Assembly: GCA_029747015.1 (NCBI GenBank)
Contig: JAKOGI010002761.1
Coordinates: 24,027 to 88,026 of the forward strand
Reading direction: 5' to 3'
DNA length: 64,000 nt
Source of the DNA: Carnegiea gigantea
Lineage: Eukaryota > Streptophyta > Magnoliopsida > Caryophyllales > Cactaceae
The notes under the pieces are model-generated. The model ran no database searches. It was not told the DNA's origin and worked only from the letters and a program-made list of their open reading frames with translations. Both the position numbers and the translations under genes were made by a program. Shown here in pieces: positions 38,501 through 47,975 of this stretch (position 1 is the stretch's first letter; every line of letters begins with the position of its first letter).

Positions 38501-40331
38501 ATTACATGGATTAACTAGGAGCATGGTTACATAACAAGGAGAAGATCTTGAGCATGCTTTGGAAGAAGTTCAGGTTACAACTAGTTCACTTACACATGTC
38601 TTCTGCATATCACCCTCCCCTGAACTAATGGACAGTGAGAAATGGCTAACAATGTCTTCAGCATTTGTGGATTATGACTGGAGAAAACCAAATGAGTGAG
38701 TCATCTGCATTCCCTTGGCAGAATGGTACTATAATACCACTTTTCGTCCTTCCATTAGGACGTCGCCCCATGACATAGTCTATGCTCAGCCCTCCATTAC
38801 ACATTGGTAGTGTACCTGGGGATTGTGAAGGGGAGGCCGTTGACCGAAGTCTAAGCGCCACGCAAGCATGAATTAAGATGATACGGCATTACGGCTTCAT
38901 TCAAAGAGGGCCCTGATGAGGATGAAGTCTCAAGTTGAAAAAACAAAGATGCACAAGGAATTTTCTGTTGATGATTTGGTGTTTGTCAAAGCACAACTAT
39001 ACAATCAAACTTTATTAGCCCAAAGACCACACCAAAAGTTGGTTGCCAAATATTTTGGACCGCTCCACACTTTTTTGGGGGGGGGGGGCTGGTAGTCTGC
39101 TGACAAAGATTGCTTGAAATGCTAAGATACCTCTGGTTTATCAGATATCCTTTCTCAAGGCTTACATTCAGTCAAAAATCCAAAAATTGACCATGCAGGT
39201 CAAACAAGGGCTGAACCATAGGCTGTTCTTTGTAGGAGGGGATTAAATGGTCTAATGTTGAAACTGGATATGCCATTTGGGAATTATATGATGACATAGC
39301 TAAAAGATTTCCAAATTGTAATATGTGTGATTTCGGACAAGCTAGCTATAGGGGGGAAGGACACATTGTAATATAATTGAGCATGATCATTGCATCTGAG
39401 ATAATAGTGAAGATGGCGAAGATTATTAGCTGATGAGGTGAGGTAGCAAATAGAATCAGTTGCATTCTGCTAGGGGAGAGCTAAATGGACTTCTATATTA
39501 ATCAAGAAGGACATTAAGATCAATTTACTTTCTCAGCATCTCTTCTCTCTCAACTTTCATCAATGTGCATCAACAACACTTATGATTCCATTAAGCTCTT
39601 CCTCTTATAACAACGCTCTGCCATTGAATTGGGTTTCTTGAAATATCCCTGACATCTACTAGACTACTACCAGTCAGAAATCAGCTAACAAATGTATAGG
39701 ATTGCAAAATCTTACAGACACACATAATATAAGAGAGAAAACGACCCTTGTAATAATAGACTAATTGAAGTTTGTACTCTTTCAGCTCTTTATGCTTGAC
39801 GTTGAGATGAAAACGAATGCGATAAAGGACTAGAAGAAGTCGCACCTGGGGCATAGAAACTTAGCATTCGGTTGGCATGGTACCTGACGAGTGAAAATTG
39901 CATGAATGCACTACTCAGGTCCAATGAACTACGCTATAGAAAAAGGAGTAAGCACAGGCAAAAGTAGGAACGAGGATTAGAAAAGCAGACCATGGAATAA
40001 TTCGGGAATGGGGCTTCAAACTGTTATCGGGAATCCTCTTGTTGAGATCTCTGAGGATCTCGGCGAGTGGGCGAGTGATGCAAGAGGCAGTCTTGTCAAG
40101 TGGCACGACATAATTGGAGTTGGGAACCGCCGCCTTCTTGGCATCGCCACTGCCGCCGCCGCTACTCTTGTGATCTACAGCTGTGACGATGAACAGCCTC
40201 TGCCTGCAAGCCAATCTAGCCGGAAATGAGACTCCGCATGAGCGATAGTTGTTAGCTTTGAGTGGAAATCGGCTGTCCGTCGCCGCAACCGTCGCTGATT
40301 TGGAAGGCAACTTTGCAATTCGAAGCGCCAT
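17556..40331 (-). CDS. RAD52-like: RAD52-like DNA repair protein, probably organelle-targeted, with a 21.4-kb intron
   Basis: Exons are 39991-40331, 39846-39883, 18366-18457 and 17556-17693. They join in phase 2, 1 and 0 at GT/AG sites to give 202 residues. Residues 1 to about 70 are basic and Ser/Ala-rich with few acidic residues, like a plastid or mitochondrial transit peptide. The core follows: [16 protein letters not shown] (about 87-102), [19 protein letters not shown] across exons 1-3, [20 protein letters not shown], and the C-terminal signature [16 protein letters not shown]. This is the short plant RAD52 family (Arabidopsis RAD52-1/RAD52-2), single-strand-annealing proteins acting in nucleus and organelles; the [11 protein letters not shown] ending and length fit. 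I chose MALRIAK as the start because an in-frame upstream extension begins in a poly-G-coded run. Intron 2 (18458-39845) is packed with retroelements, yet every exon remains open. Exon 1 ends ATG^GTCTGC, a weak donor. Expression across the giant intron is inferred, not shown. Confidence 0.88.
19410..20079 (-). mobile_element. L1-type LINE 3' remnant
   Basis: The minus-strand sequence shares the 3' UTR phrase catgccctcgagctctc (19466) with the LINEs at 30.7 kb and 36.3 kb. It also shares the ORF2 tail around 19840-20050, including [15 protein letters not shown], matching [15 protein letters not shown] at 37.1 kb. Multiple stops are present. It ends where the local repeat family starts. Confidence 0.65.
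20090..22827. repeat. Local 370-400-bp repeat family, four copies (three adjacent)
   Basis: Related units lie at about 20090-20470, 21718-22130, 22134-22505 and 22506-22827 (continuing after the LINE at 27344-27400). They share gagcaattcctacaag-like starts, ggtggctcacagaacc, tttcattcata, a long aacctaatataat segment, and ends like aaatattctaatttcc plus ctacctatcctttactctta. Identity by eye is moderate, so the array is old. No ORF is conserved between copies. The unit could be an LTR or non-coding satellite-like monomer; I cannot tell which. Confidence 0.75.
20480..21717. other. Stretch between repeat copies, no supported gene
   Basis: I see no convincing exon. The minus-strand frame around 20640-20860 reads discontinuously with a few retroelement-like phrases ([15 protein letters not shown]) that I cannot assign. 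21240-21480 contains two gagagagg/ccgtggcatgg-type imperfect repeats of unknown origin. Confidence 0.4.
22828..23664 (+). pseudogene. LINE ORF1-type C-terminal region
   Basis: A 254-residue open frame (22900-23664) continues upstream in frame to the element start, so it is the 3' part of ORF1. It is Ser/Pro-rich, then ends with [23 protein letters not shown], a basic Arg/Lys-rich stretch typical of the region before plant L1 ORF2. The nucleic-acid-binding and CCHC parts expected upstream are absent, so the element is 5' truncated. The stop TAG at 23662-23664 overlaps the candidate ORF2 start ATG at 23657. Confidence 0.65.
23657..27254 (+). pseudogene. LINE ORF2: endonuclease, reverse transcriptase, RVT zinc-finger (disabled)
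   Basis: Domains in order are: apurinic-like endonuclease from MLS-*-NVRGIND (23666) with QETKLEE and GGDFNEI, missing the segment between VYG and CIGGDF; RT from about 24930 ([46 protein letters not shown]); catalytic [15 protein letters not shown] (about 25650); [19 protein letters not shown]; and the zinc-finger-like RVT region with [18 protein letters not shown] (26870-26940). Disabling lesions are TAG at 23675, TGA at 24986 and TAG at 26748, each where plant L1 proteins have Trp, plus frameshifts near 24034 and 25400. ORF2 would copy its own RNA into DNA at a nicked target. The copy is inactive but recognisable over its whole length. Confidence 0.88.
27415..29500 (-). mobile_element. L1-type LINE remnant, split by an RTE-type fragment
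   Basis: Minus-strand pieces at 27415-27639 and 28896-29500 match LINE ORF2 tails elsewhere. Examples are ttatattccaa near 27432, as at 31445, and gaattgaacctcaagagg / agaggttgatcccacacc, as at 37240. The phrase catgcttca-c-aaagatgcactag-tattct occurs on both sides of the split (27575-27606 and 28944-28979). There is no continuous frame. Confidence 0.5.
27640..28895 (+). mobile_element. RTE-type LINE fragment
   Basis: The plus-strand frames contain [33 protein letters not shown], then [38 protein letters not shown] and SCLEKKDVP. These align piece by piece with the RTE element at 47.9-53.3 kb (MAYDRLYHRLKTKEGEKE, NGKAEGPD, MFIDMEKVYDRVP). The 3' end carries catctggatctctccaaacc (28836), the same terminal word seen at 53772. 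It is heavily frameshifted and lacks the endonuclease and the catalytic DD block. Confidence 0.72.
29501..30649. other. Intron stretch without recognised features
   Basis: AT-rich sequence with T/C-rich and A-rich runs (29700-29860, 30440-30475). Frames such as the minus-strand one at 30094-30321 show no known domain. Confidence 0.4.
30650..33120 (-). mobile_element. L1-type LINE, 5' truncated, second subfamily
   Basis: The 3' end is a T-run at 30656-30667 on the plus strand (poly(A) of the element). Going upstream: the ORF2 tail [17 protein letters not shown] (30870); [22 protein letters not shown] and [17 protein letters not shown] (about 31650-31560); the RT segment [32 protein letters not shown] and [12 protein letters not shown] (32200-32460); and the linker [20 protein letters not shown] (about 32890). 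Frameshifts and stops occur between all blocks. It differs from the 22.8-kb LINE enough to be another subfamily. It lies in sense orientation to the RAD52-like gene. Confidence 0.82.
33420..35600 (-). mobile_element. L1-type LINE remnant, internally deleted
   Basis: Recognisable minus-strand pieces are the zinc-finger tail near 33600-33720; the [20 protein letters not shown] segment (34530-34600); the region of LGLPLGA equivalents near 34780-34830; and an RT piece, [20 protein letters not shown] (35340-35420). The order is right, but large parts, including the DD block, are broken or missing. A 22-bp phrase (ccctccctcaagtatggga) is duplicated at 34484-34532. A C12A7 tract sits at 35156-35174. 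Confidence 0.65.
36230..37290 (-). mobile_element. L1-type LINE 3' remnant
   Basis: The 3' UTR phrase catgccctcaagctctct (36292) is shared with 30.7 kb and 19.4 kb. Upstream on the minus strand are [14 protein letters not shown] (about 36460) and [25 protein letters not shown] (37050-37120), parts of the ORF2 tail. A 21-base phrase (ttgaatccttgcccacg) is tandemly repeated at 36752-36790. Confidence 0.65.
37500..39250 (+). mobile_element. Ty3/gypsy retrotransposon remnant (RT to integrase)
   Basis: In order on the plus strand are: the RT end with [24 protein letters not shown] (37540-37700); the RT-RNase H link with [17 protein letters not shown] (37780-37830); integrase pieces including [21 protein letters not shown] (38718-38780); and the integrase C-terminus [32 protein letters not shown] (38970-39075). 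RT preceding integrase is the Ty3/gypsy order. Frames are broken by stops, and gag and protease are missing. A T6G12 run at 39071-39088 cuts the integrase end. A candidate LTR follows. Confidence 0.75.
39256..39654 (+). repeat. Candidate 3' LTR of the Ty3/gypsy remnant (399 bp)
   Basis: The segment starts TGTTGAAAC directly downstream of the integrase remnant and a purine-rich word (aggaggggatta), and ends ATCCCTGACA. The TG...CA ends and position fit an LTR. No second LTR is present in the window and no flanking duplication can be tested, so the ends are provisional. Confidence 0.45.
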
Positions 40332-41057
40332 AGCCACAACAACAGATGGCGCTGACCTTTCCCTGCACCTACCACGGGCAGTAATGTAAGACCGATTTCC
40401 CCTATCATTATACCTCCCCCCCCCCCCCCCCCCCCCGGGCACTCTAGTTGTATTTCTAATGGTGAATCAATTTTTTAGTTCATCAACCCTCTTTTTATTG
40501 TATTAATTTGTGAGCTAATTTTTTAATTTACAAGTCTCCCTCATTTAGTCTCTTTAATAAAAAACTTATCACTTTGACTTATCAAATAAAATAATATTTA
40601 TAAACCCTACACCTAAACATATTTAATTAGTTTAGTTTTTATATTTTATTTTGTTATTTGGCTTTATTATTTTTGTAAAAAATAATTTACACATAATAAT
40701 TTGATAGCACGACTAATTAAAGGCTCATAATTATTTTTAGAAAAACGACATAAAATTTTGAATGAAAAAAATTCACATTAATTAGGACCTATAAGCATAT
40801 AATTAATCGCATTAATAATTTGTCATATTAATTTTATGTAATAATTTTAAAATTTTTCTAAACATATTAAATTGCCTAAAGTTATATAAAACAATAAGCC
40901 AAAACTTATTAACTTATACTCAATTTTTGCCAGTGTTTTACCAACATATTAAATTGCCTAAAGTGATATAAAAACAAATCTTGACAATTTAGCACATGCT
41001 CTAACATAAAAGTGGCACCTCACAACACAATTAATTATAATTTTATATTTTTTCCCA

Positions 41058-41155
41058 CTTTTAATAAATCTGCTCAACTCCTGTCCTACCTTATAAATAC
41101 ATCCCCTTTTAATAAATCTTCTCAATTCCTCTCATACCTTATAAATACATCCCCT
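41058..41155. repeat. Tandem 48-bp repeat, each unit with TATAAATA
   Basis: Two adjacent units share ttaataaatct-ctcaa and accttataaatacatcccc. Each has a TATA-box-like word (TATAAATA), followed by a CT-rich stretch at 41156-41220. It could be a plus-strand core promoter, but no gene follows on that strand before the copia element. Confidence 0.6.
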
Positions 41156-41658
41156 TCTCCCTTGTTCTCTCTCTACCCGCCCACTCTCTCTCATATTTAT
41201 CTCTCTAGCATCGTCTCTTTGCAACTGAAGTGTCACGTGGATTTTTCTTTTTTCCTTTTTTAATACCTGAACCATTTGCCCCTCCGAGCCGCCCGTCGAG
41301 CCTCAAGTCGTGTGCAGCCCACTGGACTTCGTTTCTCAACTCTTGCGCACGCCAGCTCACTCTCTTAGCTCACGAGCCCTCCGGTGCACATGGTCTAAAG
41401 GCTCAACCATTTTAGAGGGTATTTTGGCTAGGTGCATCGGAGATAGATTGGCACGTGATATTTAAAGGTATTATGAGATAAATGAGTATGGGGTTATAAG
41501 AATGACGTAAATTTTTGGATAAAACTGTCTTATACAAGAGTTCTACAGTTCTTTTAGGATGATTAATAAATTTATGAGTGATTAATAGTTTATTTAGGTG
41601 TGACTATAACAACATTTAGCCCTAAATAAATCATTAGTCACCTCAATTAATCATTAAT

Positions 41659-42555
41659 GGCTTGTTTGGTTCTATATAATCAAGGTGGTAATGCAATCAA
41701 AATGGTAATGGTGATTCTATTACCATGTTTGGTTACCATTAAGGAATGTAATTAAGATTGCACTATAATCACATTTATCTCAATCTATGCGACTACAATT
41801 ACTTGACTTTTTCTAAATAATTGTGATTGCATACCTTTGAGTCAAAGTCTACCCAATCATTCCTTAATCTATTATATTTAGAAACTTTCTCTCTCTTTTC
41901 TCTATTGCCTCTCCTCTGCTTCCCCTCTCTTATTACTTTGACACCATTTTTTTAAAGGTTTGAAGCCCTCATCATCCATCTCTCTCATCTCTATATTAGA
42001 TAAAGTTTAACCTAAACCACGATCGTAGTATTGTAACTACATTTTTGTACGTTATAGACATCATGTCTCTATTTCTCTCACACATCATCATCATCATCAT
42101 CATCATCATCTTTTTCTCTCTACTTGGTAAACTTAAACAATATTACATTATTGTAATCTAGAAGAAATAGAGTGAAGTAAGTTTTACCTGAAGCATCGTA
42201 ATTATGATGATAAGATACTATATGATAATTATCAACAAAGTTACAAATAATTAAAATAGGCAAAAATAAAATATAAATTGAATTGCAAGTACTTCACGTC
42301 ACTTATAAAATTAAGTATTGTTTATAGATGAGTTCATTCCATTATACTTGTAAAAACTTTGTAACCAAACATTGTAATGTAATTATTGTTTCATTTCATT
42401 ACATTAACAATTGCATTATATAGTTGATTTTATTGCATAGTAATTACATTACTTTCAACCAAACACTACATAATAGTCTTCAAAAAATAACATCCATCTC
42501 ATAACATGACTTATATAAGATTATCTCACATAAAATTTACTACTAAACAAGCCAT
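41659..42555. mobile_element. Possible MITE with ggcttgttt-type ends
   Basis: The left end reads ATGGCTTGTTTGGTT (41657) and the right end is its near reverse complement, ACTAAACAAGCCAT (42542-42555). Inside, TGTTTGGTT and AACCAAACA recur inverted at 41733 and 42458, with TAATGTAATTA-type words at both ends. I cannot find a convincing target duplication, so the boundaries and superfamily remain open. Confidence 0.4.
42083..42110. repeat. (ATC)n microsatellite
   Basis: About nine ATC units lie inside the MITE-like segment upstream of the copia element. Confidence 0.9.
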
Positions 42556-42588
42556 AAGTTCTTCGTAAGTATGCGTGATTTGATTCTC

Positions 42589-43084
42589 TGTTGGGTTGTG
42601 GCCCAATTTTACCTCGACGGCCCAATGAAGAAGCAACCGCGGCCAAACAAGGCGGCCAAACAAGGCAGCTAGGATTTTACGGAGTTCGTGCAGGTACGAC
42701 AGTTAGGGTTTGTGGAACTCTCGCTCATCCTAACCCTTTATAAAGGGCTCTCCTCTCCCCTTTCAAAAGACTAGCAAGAAATACCTACAGAGTATTCTAT
42801 TTTCACTTTCTTAGAGTTGTGAGATAGAGATTATAAGAGAGGTTATAATCTTGTGCTAAATCAAATCACACATCGTGATTGTGATCGCCCTTGTACTCCT
42901 TCTTCTCATAGTGAATTGTTTGGGCTCGTCGTCGTCTGTGGTTTTTTCCGTATTGGGTTTTCCACATAATTCTTGGGTGTTCTTGTTTTGTTCTTATTAT
43001 CTTTGTTTTACTTCTGATTATCTGTCTCATCCTATCGCTTCCACAAATTAAAGTCACTCAATTTCCTAATAATTTGTCATAACA
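42589..43084 (+). repeat. Copia 5' LTR (496 bp)
   Basis: It starts TGTTGGGTTGTGG and ends TTTGTCATAACA. It carries a ggccaaacaa(g)gc tandem duplication (about 42640-42668) absent from the 3' LTR, and a TATA-like word at 42737. It is followed after two bases by the primer-binding site. Confidence 0.93.
42737..42745 (+). promoter_or_regulatory. TATA box of the copia LTR
   Basis: TTTATAAAG lies about 150 bp into the LTR and is conserved in the 3' LTR (55361-55369). It is followed by a CT-rich stretch where LTR transcription would start. The assignment is by position and sequence only. Confidence 0.65.
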
Positions 43085-43086
43085 AG

Positions 43087-43098
43087 TGGTATCAGAGC
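43087..43098 (+). other. Primer-binding site (initiator methionine tRNA)
   Basis: TGGTATCAGAGC lies two bases after the 5' LTR and is the standard plant copia site complementary to the 3' end of initiator tRNA-Met. It would prime minus-strand DNA synthesis. Confidence 0.93.
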
Positions 43099-43110
43099 AT
43101 TAGGTTTAGG

Positions 43111-44046
43111 ATGCCTTCAATTATGAAAGTTGATATTCAGAAGTTTGATAGGGAGATTAGTTTTAATCTCTGAAAGGTGCAGATGATAGCAACTCTCATC
43201 CAGCATGGGTAGTGGAAGGTTCTGCAAGGACCTCACAAGAACCCCGAAAAGATGACTGATGAACAATGGGCAGCGGAGCAGAAGAAGAGGCATGGATCGT
43301 TGACAGATGAGGAATGGAAGGAACTAAAGTTGAAGGTAGTTTCAGCTATTCAGTTGTGTCTGGCGCCACATGTCTTGCGAGAGGTGCTCAATAGGGTAAC
43401 TGCGGTGGATCTTTGGACTCGATTGGAGGAACTTTACATGACAAAGAATCTCGCCAACAAGATCCATTTGAAGAAAAGGTTGTACATTTTTCATATGGCT
43501 GAAGGTACTCCTGTTCAAACGCACTTGAATGATTTTAATTCTATTATTGTTGATTTGGATAGCCTAGATGTGAAAATTGAGGATGAGGATAAGGATATTT
43601 TGTTTGTTGTGTCTTTCCCCCCTTCTTATAAACACTTTAAGGAGATTATGTTATATAGTAATTCTGGTACTATATCGTTTGAGGATGTTAAGTCTAATTT
43701 GTTGTCTAAGGAGAAATTTGTCCATGATATCTATGCTGATCTAGCTGAGGAATTAGTTGTTAGAGGTAGAACAACTGAGAAAAAGGAAAACGATAATAGG
43801 AAAAAGAACCGTTCTAAGTCTAGGACTCCTCATTCAAATAAGACCTACAATTTCTGTGGTAAATTGGGTCATATTCAGACTAACTGCTGGAAATTGAAAA
43901 ATAAGAAAGGGAAAGAGGAAAAGGAGGATCATGGTAAGAAAACTGCTACAGCTGATTGTGTTATAGAGTCAGAGTCTGATGGTGATGTATTGTTTGCTAC
44001 TACGTCTTTGGCCACCACATTTGGGAAGGGGTTAGGTGATGATTAG
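43111..44046 (+). pseudogene. Copia gag (capsid/nucleocapsid), disabled
   Basis: The frame from ATG 43111 meets TGA at 43171 (consensus FxLWK has Trp) and TAG at 43210, then stays open from 43252. The region with VDLWTRLEELYMTKNLANKIHLKKRLY and LNDFNSIIVDL is the UBN2/retrotran-gag domain. The nucleocapsid zinc knuckle reads YNFCGKLGHIQTNC, so the first Cys of C-x2-C-x4-H-x4-C is Tyr and the knuckle is broken. It ends at TAG 44044, just before the protease, where most copias read Trp. Confidence 0.88.
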
Positions 44047-45868
44047 GTTTTGGATTCTGGTTGTACGCATCATATGTGTCCTCATAATGACTGGTTTGCC
44101 ACTTATGAGCCTGTTGATACTGGAGTTGTGCTTATAAGCAATGATGTTGAGTGCAAGGTTGCAGGAATAGGTACTGTGCAGATTAAAACCCATGATGGTG
44201 TAGTTAGAACCTTGTCTAAAGTTCGTCACATTCCTGATATGACTCGTTGTTTGATATCCTTGGGTATTCTTGAGACTAATGGTTGTAGAATTTCTATGGA
44301 GAATGGTGTCCTAAAGGTGATAAATGGTGCCATACTGTTGATGAATGGACTGCAACAGGGAAGCCTCTATATCCTGCGGGGAACTACAATTACAGGAGCA
44401 ACTGCAGTTTGTGCAACTCTAGCAGATGTTGATGCTACGATGTTATAGCACGTGAGATTGGGCCATATGAGTGAGAAAGGAATGACTATTCTGAGCAAGA
44501 AAGATTATCTGGGTAGCGCTGGTACGGGTACGCTTGACTTCTGTGACTACTGTGTATTTGGGAAACAGAAGAGGGTAAGTTTCTCTACAGCGAAGCACCA
44601 TACGCAGGGGATCATTGATTACATTCATTCTAATCTGTGGGGTCCTTTGAAGGTTCCTTCTCTTGGAGGTAAGCGCCACATGTTGACTTTTATTGATGAT
44701 TTCTCACGCAAAGTTTGGGTTTACTTCTTGAGAAAGAAAAATGGGATATTCTCTATGTTTAAGAAGTTCAAAGTTTTAGTTGAGAACCAGACCGGGAGAA
44801 AGATCAAGAAGCTTAGGACTAATAATGATCTTGAGTTTGTTGAGTCAGTGTTCAATGAGTTCTGCGCGGTGAATGGCATAGCTAGGCACAAAACTTTGGT
44901 TAGAAAACCACAGCAGAATGGAGTTGCAGAACGAATCAATAGGACTCTACTAAAGATTACTTGTTGTACACTATCTAATGCAGGGCTTCGGGATCGCAAA
45001 ACTTTTTGGGCTGAGGCTATTTCTACACCCTGTTATTTTGTGAATCGTTTACCACACACCTCCATCAACTTACAGATTCCAGAAGAAGTATGGTCAGGTA
45101 ATCCTGTTGACTATTCTGTTTTGAGAATATTTGGATGTCCTATTTAAACCCATGTGAATAATAGAAAGTTAGTCCCTAGGGCTATCAAATGCATATTTCT
45201 TGGTTATGCATCTGAGTCTAAAGGATACCGTATGTGGTGTCCTGAGTCTAAGAAAGTTATTTAGAGCAGGGATATAACTTTCAATGAGACTGTTATATTA
45301 TCTTCTGGAAAGAATCCTGTTGTTTCTTGTACTGGTGCTGGTGATTAGGAGGATGCCAGTAGGAGTATGGAGATAGAGGTGGAGACTGTTGCAGCTCAAG
45401 GTGGAGCTATTGATCAGCCCAACAGGGAGGTTTAGGTTACTGAACCTGGTACGATCAGTTCTGATCAGTCTCAGATGGATGTTGATTATTCTATCGTTCG
45501 TGATCGTCCTCGCAAGTAGATCAGGAGGCCTGCTCGCTATAATGATGATGAGGGACTGATAGCATATGCACTTTCAGTTGCAGAAGAGATTCCTGAAGGT
45601 GTGGAACCTTCAACTTATTCTGAAGCAATCTCCTGCCCAAGTTCTCCTAATTGGGTCCTAGCTATGCAAGAGGAGATGGAGAGCCTACATAAGAATCGTA
45701 CTTGGGAACTTTGTAAGCTACCCAAAGGTCGGAGAGTCTTAACTGCTAAATGGATCTACAACATAAAGGAGGGTATCCCTGGTGTTGAAGATGCAAGGTG
45801 GAAAGCACGCCTGGTTGTTCGTGGGTGCAACCAGAAGGAAGGCATTAATTATAATAAGGTATTTTCTC
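44047..45868 (+). pseudogene. Copia protease, integrase and N-terminal reverse transcriptase, disabled
   Basis: The protease has the LDSGCTHHM active-site motif (44053). After TAG 44446 the integrase zinc region is visible (RLGHMSEKGM ... CDYCVFGKQ). The catalytic core reads HSNLWGPL and LRTNNDLEF where copias normally have HSD and SDNG. Thus two of three acidic residues are Asn, while the Glu in QQNGVAER remains. Further stops follow near 45145, 45262, 45346, 45434 and 45516. The RT begins at NWVLAMQEEMESLHKNRTWEL (about 45650) and runs to NYNKVFS, where the RTE LINE enters. The rest of RT resumes at 53839. Confidence 0.88.
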
Positions 45869-46180
45869 TCTCTCTCTCTCTGCCAAGCTCATAATGCTCA
45901 ACTTATGGCCAGTCCGCAGGTTCAGCTGGTAGGCTAGTCAATCTCTGGCAGCCACACCCGGTCGGCACCTCGCCGGTGGTTGCTCGGGCACTAGTGTACC
46001 GCCAGAAGAGACTTGTAGCGCTTTTCCTGAGTTTAATTCGACCCCTCCCTTTTGGGTCGCGATTTTTGATTCTTGAGTTTAATTCCACCAGCTTGTGCCT
46101 AAGAAGGTGTTGTTTGGTGGCCTATTCGCCGGCCACATCCGTTTAGAAACCCCTTGGTGGCCCATTGACGCTGCGTTTGG

Positions 46181-46332
46181 GTGTGCTGGCCGCTATTTGT
46201 TAGTTGCTGCTTCAGTCATGGGCTCTACCTGGGTCGTGTGCTTCATAAAGGTCCAGGTGTGTTGGCCGCTATTTGTTCGTTGCTGCTTCAGTCCTGGGCT
46301 CCACCTGGGTCGTGTGCTTCATAAAGGTCAAG
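46181..46332 (+). repeat. Two tandem 76-bp units in the RTE 5' leader
   Basis: Units 46181-46256 and 46257-46332 share gtgt-ctggccgctatttgtt, gttgctgcttcagtc and acctgggtcgtgtgcttcat with a handful of substitutions. They lie 1.6 kb upstream of the endonuclease ATG. Tandem monomers in a LINE 5' leader can act as promoters; here that is inference. The rest of 45888-47975 shows no coding signal. Confidence 0.8.
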
Positions 46333-47975
46333 GTGCTGTATGCTTTAATTTACTAGCTATTAATCGTTGTTGTAGTCTTAATTTGCACGGGGCGAGCCAG
46401 ATTGACGGGGTCATTGTTTGGGCAATTTTCGGGGCTCTCAGCTCTGCTCGGGTGCTCTGGTTGCTGCCCAGAGTGGGGCAGAGGGGGTACAGTTGGGGGT
46501 TGGTGTGTTCGGGGCACTAAGCAGCATTTTCCGTGGAGGCATTTGCTCGGTGGCTGGGGTGAGCCGGAGTCAGGGTGTGGTGGTGTCGGGGTGAGGCTGA
46601 TGTGGTGTCCGAGGGTCGTGTTAAAAATAGAATTATCCATTAATTTAATTACCTGGATTCATCAGTGTTTTCATCCAGTAGTTATTCATTCTTTCAACTT
46701 TGTTCCTTCCCTCATTTATTTGTTGATTTTCTTTCCTTTATAAGAATTCATCCACTTCCTTTTCATATGTTTGCTATTCATTTAGGTAGTTACTTGTCAT
46801 TCTTTTAGTGGTTAAAGGTTATTTCAGTAAGGCTTTAGTGGGCGAGGTGGCTTTACTGGGCGAGGTGGCTTTATCCGTGGTTTATTCATTTATGTATTAA
46901 TTTCTGGGGTTGTTCATTCGTTAGATTTGTATTCGCGTTAACTGGAACCAGTTTCATTATATTTGTTTCGCGTTTGATTGGAAGTGTCAATAGCCTATTG
47001 CTCGGAGTTCGACTGGGGAGAGATTGTTGATTTTGAATACGGGGTGTGTTAGTGTTTGTTTCAAGAGATCCTTGAGTTTGGTTATTTTATTTGCAGTTAG
47101 GGTTTGATATTTTTGTGTGTACTTTGTTCTTTTCCTATTAGTTGGGCCCTCCCAATGATTATTTTGGCGTGTTTTTATTCATTTATTCCATCTTTACCCT
47201 TAAATGATTATAGTTTATAGTTATAGTTTTATAGTTTAAATTCAATCTTGGTCGAGCTGCGTTTGGATCTACTTTGAATTTTCAGCATCTGATATTCTGC
47301 TGTTTTTGGGGTGCCGCTTGCCAATTGCTAATTGCAAATAGTCTAGTGCTGATTGCCGCTCATCTGGTTCTTTTAGGTAGGTGTAGCAAGATTGCTTTAT
47401 TAGGATTATTGTATTTGTACCCATGTTTTTTAGCATCTAGGGTCTTGGGAACTCCTACTAGTTTTGTTTCACTTTGTTTTGTTTTCTGGATCTCGCGGCT
47501 ACTATTATAGTGTTGCTTAAGTGTGAGAGTTAGTCTTAGTTTTGTTTTAGTTTTGGTTACCCTGAGCTTTGTTTTCTTGTTGCTCAGTTTAGGGTTCGCT
47601 TCCTTCATTTATCAGCTGTGTTATTAAGGAGGGTGACTTTACTAGGCTAGTTTTCTTGTATTGGTCTCTGTAGAGTTATTGTTATATGTCCTTGTTTATT
47701 ACATGCATCTGTTTTTTCTTGTATTGGCCTCTCTGCCTTGTAGTTTCAGGGGCTGGTTCTTTTCCTAACTTTTGGACACCCGGGGATTATCTTGGGAGCT
47801 TTTTTTGCTTTCACCCCCATTTATCTTTGGTGCAAACGTATTGTGTTTTTAGTGGGATCCTTTAGTGCACTGCGGGAGGGGGGTGTTGGTAGATTAAGCT
47901 AGTGGCGAGCAATGTAGTAGCTCCATCCAGTCCTCTGGGGGGTATTGGGGTTAGGAGGGGGTAGGGTTTCGTAAT

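Larger units (their letters stand above)
18458..39845 (-). other. Giant intron 2 of the RAD52-like gene (21,388 bp)
   Basis: Donor is CCCCAG^GTGCGA at 39845/39846; acceptor is TTGCAG^GTTGGT at 18457/18458. Codon phase 1 is conserved: exon 2 ends with G of the Gly codon and exon 3 starts with GT. Its content is one nearly full LINE on the plus strand, at least five LINE remnants on the minus strand, an RTE-type fragment, a Ty3/gypsy remnant with candidate LTR, and a local 370-400-bp repeat family. The stretch 18458-19409 shows nothing but a T/G homopolymer (18525-18555) and unremarkable AT-rich sequence. Confidence 0.85.
40332..42588. other. 5' flank of the RAD52-like gene and spacer to the copia element
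   Basis: A 20-odd-base C run (about 40416-40436) sits just upstream of the RAD52-like start. The rest is AT-rich, with a tandem 48-bp repeat (41058-41155), a possible MITE (41659-42555) and an (ATC)n tract. The frames at 41012 and 41230 are not gene-like. No promoter element can be assigned with confidence. Confidence 0.45.

Noticed and set aside
40008..40229. Plus-strand 73-codon frame over RAD52-like exon 1
   Set aside because: Antisense of a well-supported exon; the residues show no family resemblance.
40332..40442. In-frame N-terminal extension of the RAD52-like protein beginning MPGGGGGGG
   Set aside because: It starts in a C-homopolymer on the plus strand and lacks conservation cues; MALRIAK at 40331 is a better start with a transit-peptide-like beginning.
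46095..46743. Overlapping plus- and minus-strand frames in the RTE leader
   Set aside because: They cross the tandem 76-bp units and have no recognisable domain; treated as non-coding leader.
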